A stretch of 64,000 nt of DNA from assembly GCA_017506865.1 (NCBI GenBank), contig JAFCMP010000133.1:124001-188000 (forward strand), read 5' to 3'. Of the stretch, positions 45,701 through 55,928 are shown one piece after another (within the stretch, counting starts at the first letter, position 1; every line of letters starts with the position of its first letter). The notes under the pieces were generated by a model, which worked only from the letters and a program-made list of their open reading frames with translations, was not told the DNA's origin and did no database searches. Made by a program: the position numbers and the translations under genes. The stretch is from Tribonema minus (taxonomy: Eukaryota; Sar; Xanthophyceae; Tribonematales; Tribonemataceae).

Positions 45701-46420
45701 CTCACAAACGCGTGCATTTTCTGTACTTCAAATCTGTGGCTGCTGCAAATAGGCGCTGAGCGTGAAGAAGGTTGAGATGCGGCCCTGCCCCGTGCAGAAA
45801 GCGGACCCCGAAGGCCAGTCATACACGCTGACGGACAAAGAGTTCAGCGAAAGCGCCAAGCTGCGAGGCGCTTTTGGCCAATACATGAAGGCCAGGTAAT
45901 GGTGCTGCATGAACGTCATTGTGTCCAGCGTGTGGTCTCATGTGAATTATCGAGCGCTTGGGTGCTGATGGCTGTTTGGATTGCTCGAGTGAGCAGGAGT
46001 CACTGTTGTGCCTCTGTCATTTTCATGATGAGATTGGCGTCGCCGAGCTCCAGTTCATGATGTTGAGAGTCTTCCAGGTAATGAAAACCAATGAAGTACT
46101 TGACCCTAACCCTAACCCTAACCCTGTACTTCAGTTGCCCACTGCATTCTAGACGCTTATTTCTTGAGGCACATATGTGCGCTGCTGTTATGTTTGCCCT
46201 TGCACGCACAGATCACACCAGCACCATGTCATGCCGAGGAATGCGGTGAGCTTCATGAATTCATCACGCGTGCCGTGTGTGTGCCGTGTGTGTGCGCGTG
46301 TGCGGGGGGATAGACGAGAACATGGTACGGGCAGTGCGCACTTACTGGGACTGCCACTATAAGCCGCAGTGGATGTACCGGACATTCCTTCAAGCAGTGC
46401 TTGAGTTCGACCGCAAGTGA
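39726..46420 (+). CDS. MAM33/p32-family protein, copy 2 (start not found; last acceptor missing)
   Basis: Exons: 39726-39798, 40346-40515, 41178-41211, 44599-44672, 45753-45895 and 46306-46420, in phase over 203 codons including the stop. Domain order: ASLESVVAKASDAF, then GFTITHARDAAAAANIMIDD and LERNGERIKVHF, then LFIWVKVQKGEQVLDVTCGT (the F.V.V.KG..L...C strands of the family), then SVKKVE, KLRGAFGQYMKARGIDENMV and YRTFLQAVLEFDRK. The same GTACGTTGCA donor context follows exon 2 in both copies. A 3.4-kb intron (41212-44598) holds a minus-strand retroelement. The last exon has no AG before it (GTGTGCGGGGGGATAG), while copy 1 has CACAG there, so the C-terminal helix may not be spliced in. 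Probably a decaying paralogue or one with a non-AG acceptor. Confidence 0.65.
41962..43835 (-). mobile_element. RLE-type non-LTR retrotransposon, second family, 5'-truncated
   Basis: The open minus frame (41962-43788, about 608 codons, readable a little further up to about 43835) is the C-terminal half of a retroelement polyprotein. It has a thumb-like RLPERRGGLGMPLL block, a long low-complexity linker (Ala-rich, then QEDDDDDWEAY), a C-x3-C-x9-H-x3-C finger (CPWRCSDVSPTSTHAISC) and an endonuclease-like segment (YRADTVIDPG ... KGIVLDTSVRAPT ... KVKHHTG). The polymerase catalytic domains are absent: the element is cut at about 43835, next to an AGTACT-rich repeat. Finger spacing differs from the element at 23-27 kb, so it is a separate family. 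It lies in the antisense direction inside intron 4 of MAM33 copy 2. Confidence 0.8.
43836..44330. repeat. AT-rich AGTACT/CTCGAG-rich repeat element
   Basis: About 0.5 kb with many copies of AGTACTC, ACTCGAGTA and GTTACTCG in both orientations, including GTAGTACTCTGTTACTC at the left and GAGTACTCGAGTACTGGTTA at the right. Clearly different in composition from its neighbours. Probably a DNA-element remnant inserted beside the truncated retroelement. I could not identify a target duplication. Confidence 0.6.
44975..45137 (+). mobile_element. 3'-end fragment of the second RLE family
   Basis: Encodes LAKREILTKLSMSLAWELAE and, after one frame change, MLSCVAMPVVKLLPVGFGAD plus stop. This corresponds to the end of the minus-strand element (LAKRQIHIELSISLARELAE ... 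LLGHSAD). It is on the opposite strand to that element and 1.1 kb from its 5' cut, in intron 5 of MAM33 copy 2. Confidence 0.8.
45411..45435. repeat. Poly(C) tract
   Basis: About 25 consecutive C bases in intron 5 of MAM33 copy 2, 320 bp before the next exon. Confidence 0.9.
46103..46128. repeat. Interstitial telomeric array (CCCTAA)n
   Basis: Four near-perfect CCCTAA units, the C-rich strand of TTAGGG. Located in the last intron of MAM33 copy 2. Confidence 0.9.
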
Positions 46421-46444
46421 TGCGCTCTCTGCGCTGGCTCTGCG

Positions 46445-46580
46445 CTGTGTACTGCGCGCTGTACTGCACCTAGACTGAACTGTACTGCATTGTACTGTGC
46501 ACTGTACTGCTCTGTACTGTGTGCTGTACTGTGTGCTGTACTGTGTGCTGTACTGTGTGCTGTACTGCACGCTGTAGCTG
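46445..46580. repeat. Tandem TGTACTGTGTGC repeat
   Basis: Four near-perfect 12-bp units (46507-46560), with decayed TGTACTGC units on both sides. It starts about 25 bp after the MAM33 copy 2 stop codon. Confidence 0.85.
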
Positions 46581-47343
46581 AGCACGTGCAATGATTGCCA
46601 TGCGCCGAAGCAGACTAAGCAATATCGGGCTTGGCGTAAAACCTAGTGAGCCTCACAAAAATGCTGGAGAGACGACAACAACTGAGTATGGTGCGATCAA
46701 AAGTGATGTCACCTGACAGAGTGCGCAGTACTGCGCTCTGTAGCCGAGCGCTGCCCATTGCCAACTGCTGAAGCAAGCTGGGCAACATGAGGCTTTGTAG
46801 GACAGTCATTGCACAGTTACTGCACAAATACTGCACAGTTGCTGCACCTCACTGGAGTGTGCTGAGGAGACCACCACAGCGACTCGATTTGGTCTTTATC
46901 GAGCTTGGAGAGGGATGAAGGGGCGGGGGGGGGGGGGGAGGGGGCACTCTGGCAGGCATTCACAAGTATTGTTGTGACAATACCAGAGTGTGCTGAAAGC
47001 GCATACATGGGAATTACAGTTGCCAAGCCAACAATGTGTAAGCCACAGAAGCACTCACGCGTAACATGTGAGCAGTATACGCACCTGCTGCGGATCTGTC
47101 TTTGGATCAGGCAGCAATTGCGAACGTCAAAAAGCATGCCAACTTGCCAACGCCAATGCAATGGCCTTGCACTGCCCAAATGCACACATCCACGCATCAG
47201 GGATTCTGCTTGAAGCATCCCCTTGCTGTTTGTACGCTTGTGTCCTAGTTGCAAAGTTTTCAACACTACACTACTGCACATCTCGCTTCAGCTCAAAGAC
47301 CAATAGACTTTACTGCCACTAGTACTATTAGGGGAGGACCCCG
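46581..47343. other. Spacer downstream of MAM33 copy 2
   Basis: Contains a poly(G) run at about 46923-46938 and two loosely similar blocks with GAAGCA-GCTGGGCAA (about 46605 and 46771). No gene seen. Confidence 0.4.
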
Positions 47344-47492
47344 AGATGCAAATGGCATTTGGCGGCGGCGGCGTTTGAGTGATTGTCGTTGCGACACTTT
47401 CAGACTGTCATACGACATGTAGATTCTTTACAGCTAGATGCCAATCATCTGGGCTTTTTCGCGCCCTGAGCGAGAATTAATAAAAAGTACTA
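47344..47492 (-). repeat. Dispersed hairpin repeat, copy C (reverse orientation)
   Basis: Reverse complement of copies A and B: AAATGGCATTTGGCGGCGGC, GTTTGAGTGATTGTCGTTG, ACATGTAGATTCTTTACAGC, GGGCTTTTTCGCGCCC, GAGCGAGAATTAATAAAAAG. It is closest to copy A. Confidence 0.8.
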
Positions 47493-47501
47493 TTACTGCT
47501 A

Positions 47502-47915
47502 CTAGTACAAGTAGCAGTAGTTACTAGGGCGCAAGCCTTGGAAGTAATATGTTGTCTTGTCAAAAGCGCCGCTGCCAGCAGTGCTGGCATGCCTGCCCTT
47601 GCGCTTGTGCACCCGATTACAGGCATTACTCCGAGGTCGAATGTACCTGGCAGTTTCGACAGTTGACAGCAGGTGTGTGGGAGCTGAAGCACACATCAAT
47701 TGGCAATACACATCCTGCTTGGACTCTGCGATGCACTTGATACGTTTCATCACTTTGATCACAGTATGTATACTACATCTGCACTGCACACACAAGGTCT
47801 GAAAGTACCCCATTTGGACGTTTGGTTTAAAATTTTGATGCAGATCGTCGACGCACTTGCAGTTGTGGCAAGGGCAACGGCACACGATCAGGTGGCTGCG
47901 CAATCTGTCACACAA
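47502..47915 (-). other. Unassigned Cys-rich minus-strand open frame
   Basis: About 138 codons with a dense cysteine cluster (CRCPCHNCKCVDD) followed by CVQCRCSIHTVIKVMKRIKC. The spacing is not one I recognise; a zinc-binding transposase piece is possible. No splice context or start supports it, and the AT/GC balance is that of neighbouring intergenic DNA. Confidence 0.25.
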
Positions 47916-48581
47916 ATGCAGATATTAAGTCGACATGAAAGTCGGACCCGCCCGCGCACAAGTGGCACACGATCAAAGCAACGTTCGGGGCGGGACAAAG
48001 TCATGGTGTAATCCGCACTCTGTCGTGTAGGCGCGGGGCGACACTATTGAAACAATATGCTTGGCGGGCGCAGCGCAGGGTGCGCAGCGGCATGCGTGTG
48101 GCAGGTATATGCGCTGCAACTGCTTGTGCGCTGCAGCCACGCCACACCTGCTCACATGTGTGAGTACGGCATCAGCGCACCACTCATCCGTGCTGGGCGT
48201 TCTTCCTTCCATGAGCTTCTGAGGGGTCCAAGGCGCCGTGGATGACATGCTAGTCTAGAAAAGGGTACAGCGGCATTGGGAGCAGCACCGCGAGCCAGAA
48301 CACGTGCATCGGGGGCGGACACCAACACCGAGTGTGTGCCACAGTGTAGAAACTGACTTGGAGCCCGATTCCGGGCTAAAATTCAAATGCTTTGTCGTTC
48401 CAAAGAGAGGCAAGCTCGCAACCCAGAACTGTTCGGCAACGAAAGGGGGAGCGGGCGCTCGGACAGCGGCTGGCGCGGTTCAACCATGCATGCAGAGTGG
48501 GCGTGGCGTGTGACGACAATTCAGGCAGCAACCCCACGAGGGGCATACTCAACAGGCCAACTAGTAGCCCTACCCATATTT

Positions 48582-48975
48582 GGTTCTCCGACTGCTTCTG
48601 CATGACACATAATGAGGCCTGCACATCTTCAACAACTACTTGAAGATTGAGTTGCGCATTACCGGTACATGTATGATGAGTAATTGATGACGATTCTGTC
48701 GCTACTAGTACTTGATTTTGACATTGTGAATTTCTGTGATTGTCACTATCTTGCAAAAACGCGTTTCAAGCATGCTGACCGCCGTGAAACTTCGGTTCCC
48801 CGACTGCCTCGGCATGCTACACATGAAGTCGCCTGCATATCTTCAACAACTGCTTCAACAAGGATGTGAAATTGACGATGAATGTGTGACGGCCTGTTGT
48901 TTGTCATCTTGACATTGTAAATTCAATCGCAGTTCCTACTTCCATGATGGTCACTCTCCATGCAAAAGCAAAGGA
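48582..48975. repeat. Degenerate tandem duplication of about 217 bp
   Basis: GGTTCTCCGACTGCTTCTGC (48582) and GGTTCCCCGACTGCCTCGGC (48799) begin two units. Both contain GCCTGCA-ATCTTCAACAACT, TTGACATTGT and GATTGTCACT/GATGGTCACTCTC-like ends. Confidence 0.7.
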
Positions 48976-50282
48976 GCCTGAAAAATTATTATTGATTCTT
49001 TTTCAGTTTTTTTTAGCATTGCAGACCAACCAATTCTAAACTTTTGTTTTCTTGTAAAAAAGGTTTGACGTGTTTCGAAATGGGCAAATTTTTTGCAGTG
49101 GGGGTTTGAGGGGAAAAAAAGAAAAAAAAGGGGGAAGAAAAGAAGGAATAAGAGGAGATTTTGGCCAAATTCGCTGCCGCCGCTGCGGGTGTGCCGGCTG
49201 CGCGCAGCGCGGCTGCAGGCTCAATTTTTTTGCGCGTCTAGTATGCAAGTTTTTGAAGATGTGCAGCACAGCGCATGTAGCAGCCATTGGCTGGTCACAG
49301 CTGCAGGATTCATGCAAAAGTGGCGTGAATCATGCCACATTTGTCCACATGGGGTGTTCATTACGTTGTGAAGCAATTGCGCACAAAACCTTCATTGTGC
49401 AATCATGATTTACATCGCACACCTGATGAAACAAGAGTATTGCAGAAGCAGAACGTCCAGCTGCTCAATGGCCCTGATGCTACTTAGCGCAACTCCCTTA
49501 AACCCTCATGCTTGCATTTGCATGCACCCTACCAGTAGCACATCCGCACCGCTGATCAGAGGCCAGAGATCCACATGTGAGCAGTGCGATGGACTCAACA
49601 AGCTATGCACACCTAGCACTTGCTGCAAAACAGTTGTTGCACCTTGCAAGCTGACATGCATTCTAAGTGCAAGCCAAGCAGCACGGTGTGTGCCGCCGCC
49701 CAGGCAAGCAAGCCCTGCCGCATGTGCGCAGCGTGGCGCCCGCTACCGGCCACAGGAGGCTGCGAAGAGTGGAAGCTTGCGGGCGCGCTGCAGACACATC
49801 GTGCGGAGTGCAAGTGCAACACCGCCGCCAGGTGCCTGGGCAGCGATATGGGCAGCGCTGCCTGCGGATGCGTGCCGCGTTGCCAACGGGCAAAGCACTG
49901 ATGCACACCATATATTGTGCAGCACCGCACCTGCACACCGCCACCAGATTTCATGTGCGGCATTGCAGTGCGTGTGCAGTGCGTGCCAGTGCCAGTCCAA
50001 AGGCGGCAACGTGTAGCACGTGACCCCCCCCGCCCCTCCTGCGTCCACGGGCGGCTGCAATAGCAGTAAAGTGCATGTGCACGTACGTGCACGTCCGCAG
50101 CTACACAAGGTGACAATGCATGTGCGCGCCACCGGCACCTCCATGAACAGCCATGCGTATGCGCGCCGCCGCTGCTAGCATGCTTCAATGGTGGGGCAGC
50201 ACACGCGCGCGCCGCCAGCTGCATGCTGATGCATGTGCACATTACCGCTAGCGAATGTGGGCGCAGCGTATGTTGTGCGCCG

Positions 50283-50385
50283 CCACTGAGCCATGGCCCC
50301 TGACGCACGCCGACTCAGCCTGAGGCTGCGCAGCTGCGAAGTGATGACCCGCGCGCTAGCCTGTTGGCGATGGCGGCCGCGAGTC
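50283..50385 (-). mobile_element. Fragment of the second RLE retrotransposon family
   Basis: On the minus strand it reads RQQASARV, LRSQR-like and RASGAMA, matching the linker of the element at 42755-42860. At the DNA level CCCGCGCGCTAGCCTGTTGG is shared. Only this internal piece is present. Confidence 0.65.
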
Positions 50386-50587
50386 TTCAATAGGTGCGTC
50401 CAGTACACCACGCACACATTAGGGCACATGGTGGACTGGCTTCTTGAGCTGCTGGCGTGGCTGGGTACGCACCAACTCCGAGGCACTTGCAGTTTGATAC
50501 TGATGGTAATCGACTCTGAGGCCACCTGTGCCCCCCCGGCCGGGCAGCACTTGAGATTCTCACTGCGTATATTTCCCTACATATGGC

Positions 50588-50596
50588 TATAAAAAG
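50588..50596 (+). promoter_or_regulatory. TATA box candidate for the CBM6-like gene
   Basis: TATAAAAAG lies 167 bp before the proposed ATG (50763), with no other gene between. Position and spacing allow a long 5' UTR. No transcript data. Confidence 0.35.
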
Positions 50597-50762
50597 TTAC
50601 ATACAGTGTATATATTACCTACAGTGTATACGGCCCATAAATCTTTTTTGAGAGTGTCTATTTGTGCAAAAAAAAAATCGGCCTGCGAGATTCATTGGTC
50701 CCTGACTTTTCCAGGAAAATTTGTTGGTAATCAGCCCTGGCCGGTTTGGGTGCACGCGTGCT

Positions 50763-52965
50763 ATGTGCGTCATGGCGACTGTGACGATGACTCTACTACT
50801 TCTGCAACAGGCCTCCGCTGCAAAAATGGGGGCCTCCGCTGCGCCCACTGCAGCTCCTTCACAGGCACCATCTGCGTCTCCCTCGTCTGCACCAGTTGGA
50901 TCTCCTTGGGCGGATAATGTGCGAGACGTACCAGGCATCATAGAAGCAGACGCCTTTGCGATATTTTCGAATACCGACGTTGTAGCACCTTCCAGTGGCG
51001 ACGGTACACAGTTGGGGATGTTGGCGGCTCCTGCAGAAGGTCTTTACTTGGTGGACGCGAAAGAGGGCGGAATCTACGACGTGTCCTACTGGTCAGTGCT
51101 GGTGGCTGTGTAGATGCTCTACCGAAGACTTTGTCCTGAACCTAATTTTGCGGGGGTGTAGATTATATGATCGCAGCTGCTGTCGACGCTGACACCGGCC
51201 TCTGTATCTGAGAGTGAGGTTGAATCACTATGACTCACATAGAAGTTCATGATGGTGCTGTTATATCCATGGAAATGAATCAAAAGATTGTAGAGCTCTA
51301 GGTGACAAAGGATGGTTAGCTGCAAGTGCCTTCCACCAATAACCGTGTTCGCCGCTGCTGCAGTCATTGGCCACGAGTCAAACAGTGTCATCATATTCAC
51401 AGGTCAAAAGACTTCTGTGTGCGAGCTTTTTAGAGTTCGAGGGCATGGGTGTTCAGTATGAGAAGGTCTCACATGTCCGGTAGGCCAGCTTCAGCTGGTG
51501 GCCCAAACATCCATACTGTAAGGCAAAGCCTATGGGCCTGCAAGCGAAGCTGCCATGTGCCCTCCAGGCCCATGTCATGACCTCCGGTCAATCCTGCTTA
51601 CATGGCCAACTGCTTTTATGCATACTCATGTACAGTAACTTTTATTGCTCACGTGACCACAACATGTAGACTACTAGTAGTACAAGATGTTGACGTATAC
51701 GCAGAATGCCGCATGCAAGGTCTGAGCCAAAAAGCCAACAACACATATTTATGTACTATGTATACATAGTATACTACAAAGCATCACCACATTAAAATCT
51801 ACTGGTTCTAGACTGTATACTTTCCTGCTGAAAAATGGTTCCAAACTATGATGTCGCAGAAGCAAAGCAGCAGCAGCACATCTGAGCATGCGAGCGGCGA
51901 AAGCAACTGATGAGCCAGGCGCTGCTGCTGTGAGGTGGGGGTGCATGTGAGGCAACTGGCTATCTGGTTAAGAAAGTCTGACCAGATAGCGCGCAACCTT
52001 TTGTGGTACAGTTGGAAGTGCCCCTGTCTTAACAGTTGGAGGAGTCTGAGGGGTGCATGTGAGGCAACTGGCTATCTGGTTAAGAAAGTCTGACCAGATA
52101 GCGCGCAACCTTTTGTGGTACAGTTGGAAGTGCCCCTGTCTTAACACTGCTGCTGCTGTGCAGGGGCTGTTTGCGTGCTCAGCCTGCTGCTGCTGTCACT
52201 CTGACAGAAAGATTGCTGTTCATACGTCTGCCGTGGCCAGCAGAGAGCACAACAGCAGTGACAGCAGCATGAGACAGGGTCTCATACCTGATTCAGGAAA
52301 GCGCAGTAATCAGAGCCGCTGCTGCAGCCAACTGCTGCTGCTGCTAGTGGGCTGTAGATGCTAAAGCCAGATTTGAATGTGGTGCTTGCAGCTCAGTTTC
52401 TGTGTAAACGAAAGACTACAGTAACCGCTCAGCTGCTGCTGGTGGTCTGCCGTGGCCAGCAGAATTTAACAGCAGCCTGAGTAACCTGCAGCAGCATGAG
52501 GCAGACCATACCTGAGCCAGCAAAGCACCGTCAGCAGAGCTGCCTGGCTGCTGGTGGTGCTGGTGCTTTCTGCAACTTGAAGTTTTTCAAAAGAAAGTGA
52601 TCAGTGTTGCTGCTGTGGCCAGGCCAGCAAAAAGCACAAACAGCAGCATGAGACAGGCCAGACCCAAGTCAGCAAAGCACTGCTGGCTGGTGCTTTCGGC
52701 TTGCCGCAACTCAAGTTTTCTCAGCAAATCCGTGTAGCAACAACAGACAGGCACATGGGTGGCGATCCTTTCAGTTAGCGCAAACGTATTAAGGTATCAG
52801 AGTGGAGGACCCAGGCGATGGCGCTGGGTGACTTTATTGTTGAACATATAGTAAGTTGGCTGTGCAAGCACACAGTGTCACATGGAGTAGCGATCCATTG
52901 CGCAGAGTGTGATCGAAGAATGTCAGCTGCAACAAAATCCAGTTTTCGACCATGTCCGCGATATT

Positions 52966-52998
<33 letters not shown>

Positions 52999-53397
52999 GC
53001 CATGCTCCTTAGTGCATGGACAGTACTTCCAATCCATGCCCCCACGCCCTGCTTGACTGGCCCCCGTTGCTTGCATGCTATTGGCTTTCTGCTCAGGCTA
53101 TCCGGCGCCAACGCGATGCCCGCTACGCTCTCCATGTTCGTGCTGCTGAAGCCGATCGTCGCCATGCCCCTCAACGGGGTGTTCATCAGTTCAATAGACT
53201 GCACCGTACAGGCAGCAAAAGCGGCCACGACGCTCCTACGCATAGTTGACTTCGCGCCAGCAGGGAATGCGCAACAGGTCGAGGTCTACAAAGGCGGCAA
53301 GGTGAAGCTGCGCGCAGGACCCTATGAAATGAGGGTGTGCTTCCTGGCTGTGCCGCCGGGGCTGGTGTTTGACAGCGTGGAGGTGACTGCTGCGTAG
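50763..53397 (+). CDS. Secreted protein with CBM6-like carbohydrate-binding domain (2 exons, 209 aa)
   Basis: Exons 50763-51091 and 53097-53397 join in phase 2 (TG|G makes Trp, giving YDVSYW-LSGANAMPATL), 630 nt in all. Residues 1-20 (MCVMATVTMTLLLLQQASAA) form a signal peptide; an alternative ATG is three codons on. A Pro/Ser/Ala linker (PTAAPSQAPSASPSSAP) follows. Then comes a beta-sandwich pattern like CBM6/CBM35: IIEADAFAIF (calcium-side strand), LVDAKEGGIYDVSYWLSG (compare the Y-x-V...G-x-Y-x-V strands) and the last strands KVKLRAGPYEMRVCF and FDSVEVTAA. Binding aromatics are not obvious. It may bind wall or mucilage polysaccharide outside the cell. The 2-kb intron is packed with repeats. 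Gene model fairly sure; domain call moderate. Confidence 0.65.
51941..52150. repeat. 112-bp tandem duplication, each unit with a 10-bp perfect hairpin
   Basis: Units start at 51941 and 52053 and are almost identical over about 95 bp. Each holds GCTATCTGGT, a 12-base loop, and ACCAGATAGC (51959-51990 and 52071-52102). Located in the intron of the CBM6-like gene. Confidence 0.92.
52150..52740. repeat. CTG/CAG-rich degenerate tandem array
   Basis: Three to four units with GCAGCATGAG-CAG, CCTGA-CCAGCAAAGCA, GCTGCTGGTGGT and TCTGCCGTGGCCAGCAGA recur between 52150 and 52740, in the same intron. Confidence 0.75.
52969..52997. repeat. (TA)n microsatellite
   Basis: About 14 TA units, 100 bp before the second exon of the CBM6-like gene. 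Confidence 0.95.
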
Positions 53398-55107
53398 GTT
53401 GACCGCTGCGATTCTTGGGGTACTACTACACTTGTCGACCGTGACGGTAGCGGGCGCGGTTGCTTTGCGCAAGGGCTCTTGAAGTTGAGGCCAGGAAATG
53501 GCTTAAGTAGTAGTGTTCCAGATTTGGTCTTTTGTTGTTGAAGACGTGCCCTTCCTGTTTTCCCGCAGTAGAGGTCAGAGCATGGGGGCTCTCGCGGAGC
53601 TGGCGGGGTGAAAGTGGGCGCGTCGCTGGCTTTTGTTTTGCGCTGACAGTGTCAATTATTTGGCTATGCCATAGTCTGATAGTTTTGGGCGGCGTAGAGG
53701 TGACGAGGGCATCTGTCTCGTCGAGATCGTGGCGTGGAAGCAGTTGCTGGTTTTCAGCAATGCCGTAGCTGAAGAATAATTCGGATTTCGGTGCCCAGAT
53801 CGAGGCTGGTCTTACCATGACTGGCGGCGCTCAGGAGCCACGTCATGGTATATAATGGATGCGGTTCTCTGTCGCTTTCCACCATGGTACGGTCAACGGT
53901 TTTGACAGACTTCAGGTTGGAGTCTGCTGAATGACGCACCACCAGTGAAATCCACTAGGCCGCAAGGTGCTGTGGCTGTGTTCCTGAAGGGGCTGATTAC
54001 TCACGCATGCCAACGGCCTCCAAGACTTCGTTTTTATGTTGCAGGACAATTCCGCATTTTTTCGGTCTCAGTGCTACAACATTTGGTGTTCGTCCAAAGT
54101 TTGCGCAGTGATGACACAAAAATGAGCTGCTGTGGTGCCAAGGACCGAGATTTCGCGTGCCTCTTTGCAATTCTGCCATGTTCGCAAGCGACGCCTTTAA
54201 GTCGGCCTTACCGCCAATCTTTTGAACGCTCCACGCCAAGTTGACTCAATCTTTTTTACTTTGCCACACATGCACGCCTTGCAAATTTGATTAATCCTTG
54301 TTGGTTGGTATAAGATTCCTGTAGGGTTTTCCATACACTACAGGAGTTACAGTGAGTAAGTATTACACCATCCTCCGCTCTTTGCTGCGTATGCACGATG
54401 TTTCACAGTGGGCTTGGAAAGCACTATTCAATTTTTTAGAGTTTTTGAATATTAAAAGAGCCATGAATTTCCACCAATTATTTGAATTTTGCTGTCCAGT
54501 CTGTTTTAATAAAATATATATATATTTGGTGTGTGGGAATCTGCCCCTTTATCCGCCCCACAACCTCAACTTCCAACTTCCGTAACTGCCATCTACCGTT
54601 GGTCAGTTGCCCACCACGAGGCCCACTACTTTGGCACCCTTGGTGTGGTGTAACTGCCACCTATGATTGGTTAGTTGTCTACCAATCAGGCCCACCACTC
54701 TGGCCCTGGGTGTGCCCACACTGGCTCTCTAAGTTGCCAACTGTTGGCAGTAGCTCTCCTCTGCTCTCTTGCAATGCAATCACTCTTAACCTGCAACACG
54801 ACAGTGTCAAACTTTGCAACCCTGCCCTGCCTTGCCAACCTGGAGTCAACAAGTGGCCTGCTGTTTTTCACCTACAGCTGAGTGTGGGCTGACCTACAAC
54901 TGGTCTGGCCATCACACACTCTGTGTTTTGGGGCTTAAAACAGCCTACCACACAGGTGGGTTTTTACAAATAGCATGGATGTTTATGTAAAGAAAACACC
55001 AAATAAATCCCACGCCCAAGAAAAGCGAAAAAATTATACAACTCCAGATGTAAGAAAAAGACATTTGAAAGTGATTATTCCTGAATTTAAAATTAAACCT
55101 AGCGGTC
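53398..55107. other. Intergenic region
   Basis: A two-unit degenerate tandem repeat of about 70 bp at 54586-54730 shares AACTGCCA-CTA, GTTGG-CAGTTG and CAGGCCCACCACT. The rest is AT-richer with only short frames. No gene supported. Confidence 0.45.
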
Positions 55108-55341
55108 GGTAGCACGTGGAGCTGCAAGGCGAGCGAGCACAAGTCCTCCACAAGCATCGTGCTGATCCGCCATGGCTGTGCAGTGCGCGTCACCGTTGGC
55201 AACTTCAAGTGTGCTGTGATTGGCGGGGGAGGGGGGGCGCGCAGAGCGTGCGGTGCGGAAGTTCATGGCATTGCCGTGGGCCGCAGCATGCCAGCGGCAT
55301 CCACTGCCGCTGGCTTTGACATGTCCGCCTCTGCAACGTAA
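55108..55341 (+). CDS. Unassigned GC-rich coding-like segment
   Basis: An open frame in a GC-rich island reads SSTSIVLIRHGCAVRVTVG, NFKCAVIGGGGG and AEVHGIAVGRSMPAASTAAG, and ends at TAA 55339-55341. It could be the last exon of a small gene; an acceptor-like CGGTAG lies at 55108-55113. I do not recognise the product, and no partner exon is evident. Confidence 0.3.
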   Translation, partial: GSTWSCKASEHKSSTSIVLIRHGCAVRVTVGNFKCAVIGGGGGARRACGAEVHGIAVGRSMPAASTAAGFDMSASAT

Positions 55342-55684
55342 GCGGCGCGGCGGCGGCACCTCGTGTGATGGCGGAAAGACCTGTGGGCGTTCCGCCGCCT
55401 CGGCCTCTGAGGCGAGTCGACAGCAGCAGGTCCCAGTGCCGCAGTGTCGGACTGAGTCCTCGGGCACAGACTTAGGCTCCACAAGCGCCATTTCCGCGAT
55501 CAGTGCTCAGCTCTGTCGGCAGCACTCCACATGGCGTACACTTCGTTTGTCGTGACGCCCGTGGTGGAGTGGAAGGGGGGCAGATGGACAAGGACTTCTA
55601 GGGGGGAGATGCTACTTGGCGATGTCGTTTAGAAGTGATCGGCAAGGAGACGCTTTCAAGGTGACACTGTGCATGAAGACATGT

Positions 55685-55752
55685 GTAGCAAGTCCACGGA
55701 CATTCACCATCTGGGCTTTTTTGCGCCCCTGAGCGAGCATCAATAAAAAGTT
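55685..55752 (-). repeat. Dispersed hairpin repeat, copy D (partial)
   Basis: Shares only the hairpin end with copies A-C: ATCTGGGCTTTTTTGCGCCC, CTGAGCGAGCATCAATAAAA. The triplet-repeat end is missing. Confidence 0.65.
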
Positions 55753-55928
55753 CCTAGGGACGAAGTCACTAGGTCTCCGTTTGCACATGGTGCTCGAAAT
55801 GTCGGTCCGATGCACGTAACTGCTGCGTAAACTGTGAGTTCGTGCGAGGAAGCGAATAGTGAAGAGCGGTGCACCACGGCGCAAGCAGGGACGCTAGTGC
55901 AAGCCGAGACGCTAGTTGATGAGCCACG

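Larger units (their letters stand above)
47916..50587. other. Intergenic DNA with repeats and no supported gene
   Basis: Apart from the 217-bp duplication and a retroelement fragment at 50283, I see only short frames. A 48304-48513 plus frame (SVETDLEPDSGLKFKCFVVP) looks mildly protein-like but has no context. An A/G-rich stretch lies at 49105-49160. Confidence 0.4.

Noticed and set aside
47344-47492. Histone-type 3' stem-loop
   Set aside because: The hairpin (GGGC/GCCC with an 8-base loop) does not match the 6-bp stem, 4-base loop consensus, and no histone gene is near. A dispersed repeat explains it better.
49613-50308. Minus-strand open frame of 231 codons
   Set aside because: Composition is Cys/His/Ala-rich low order, with no domain, start context or splice support; it overlaps several equally long frames in other phases.
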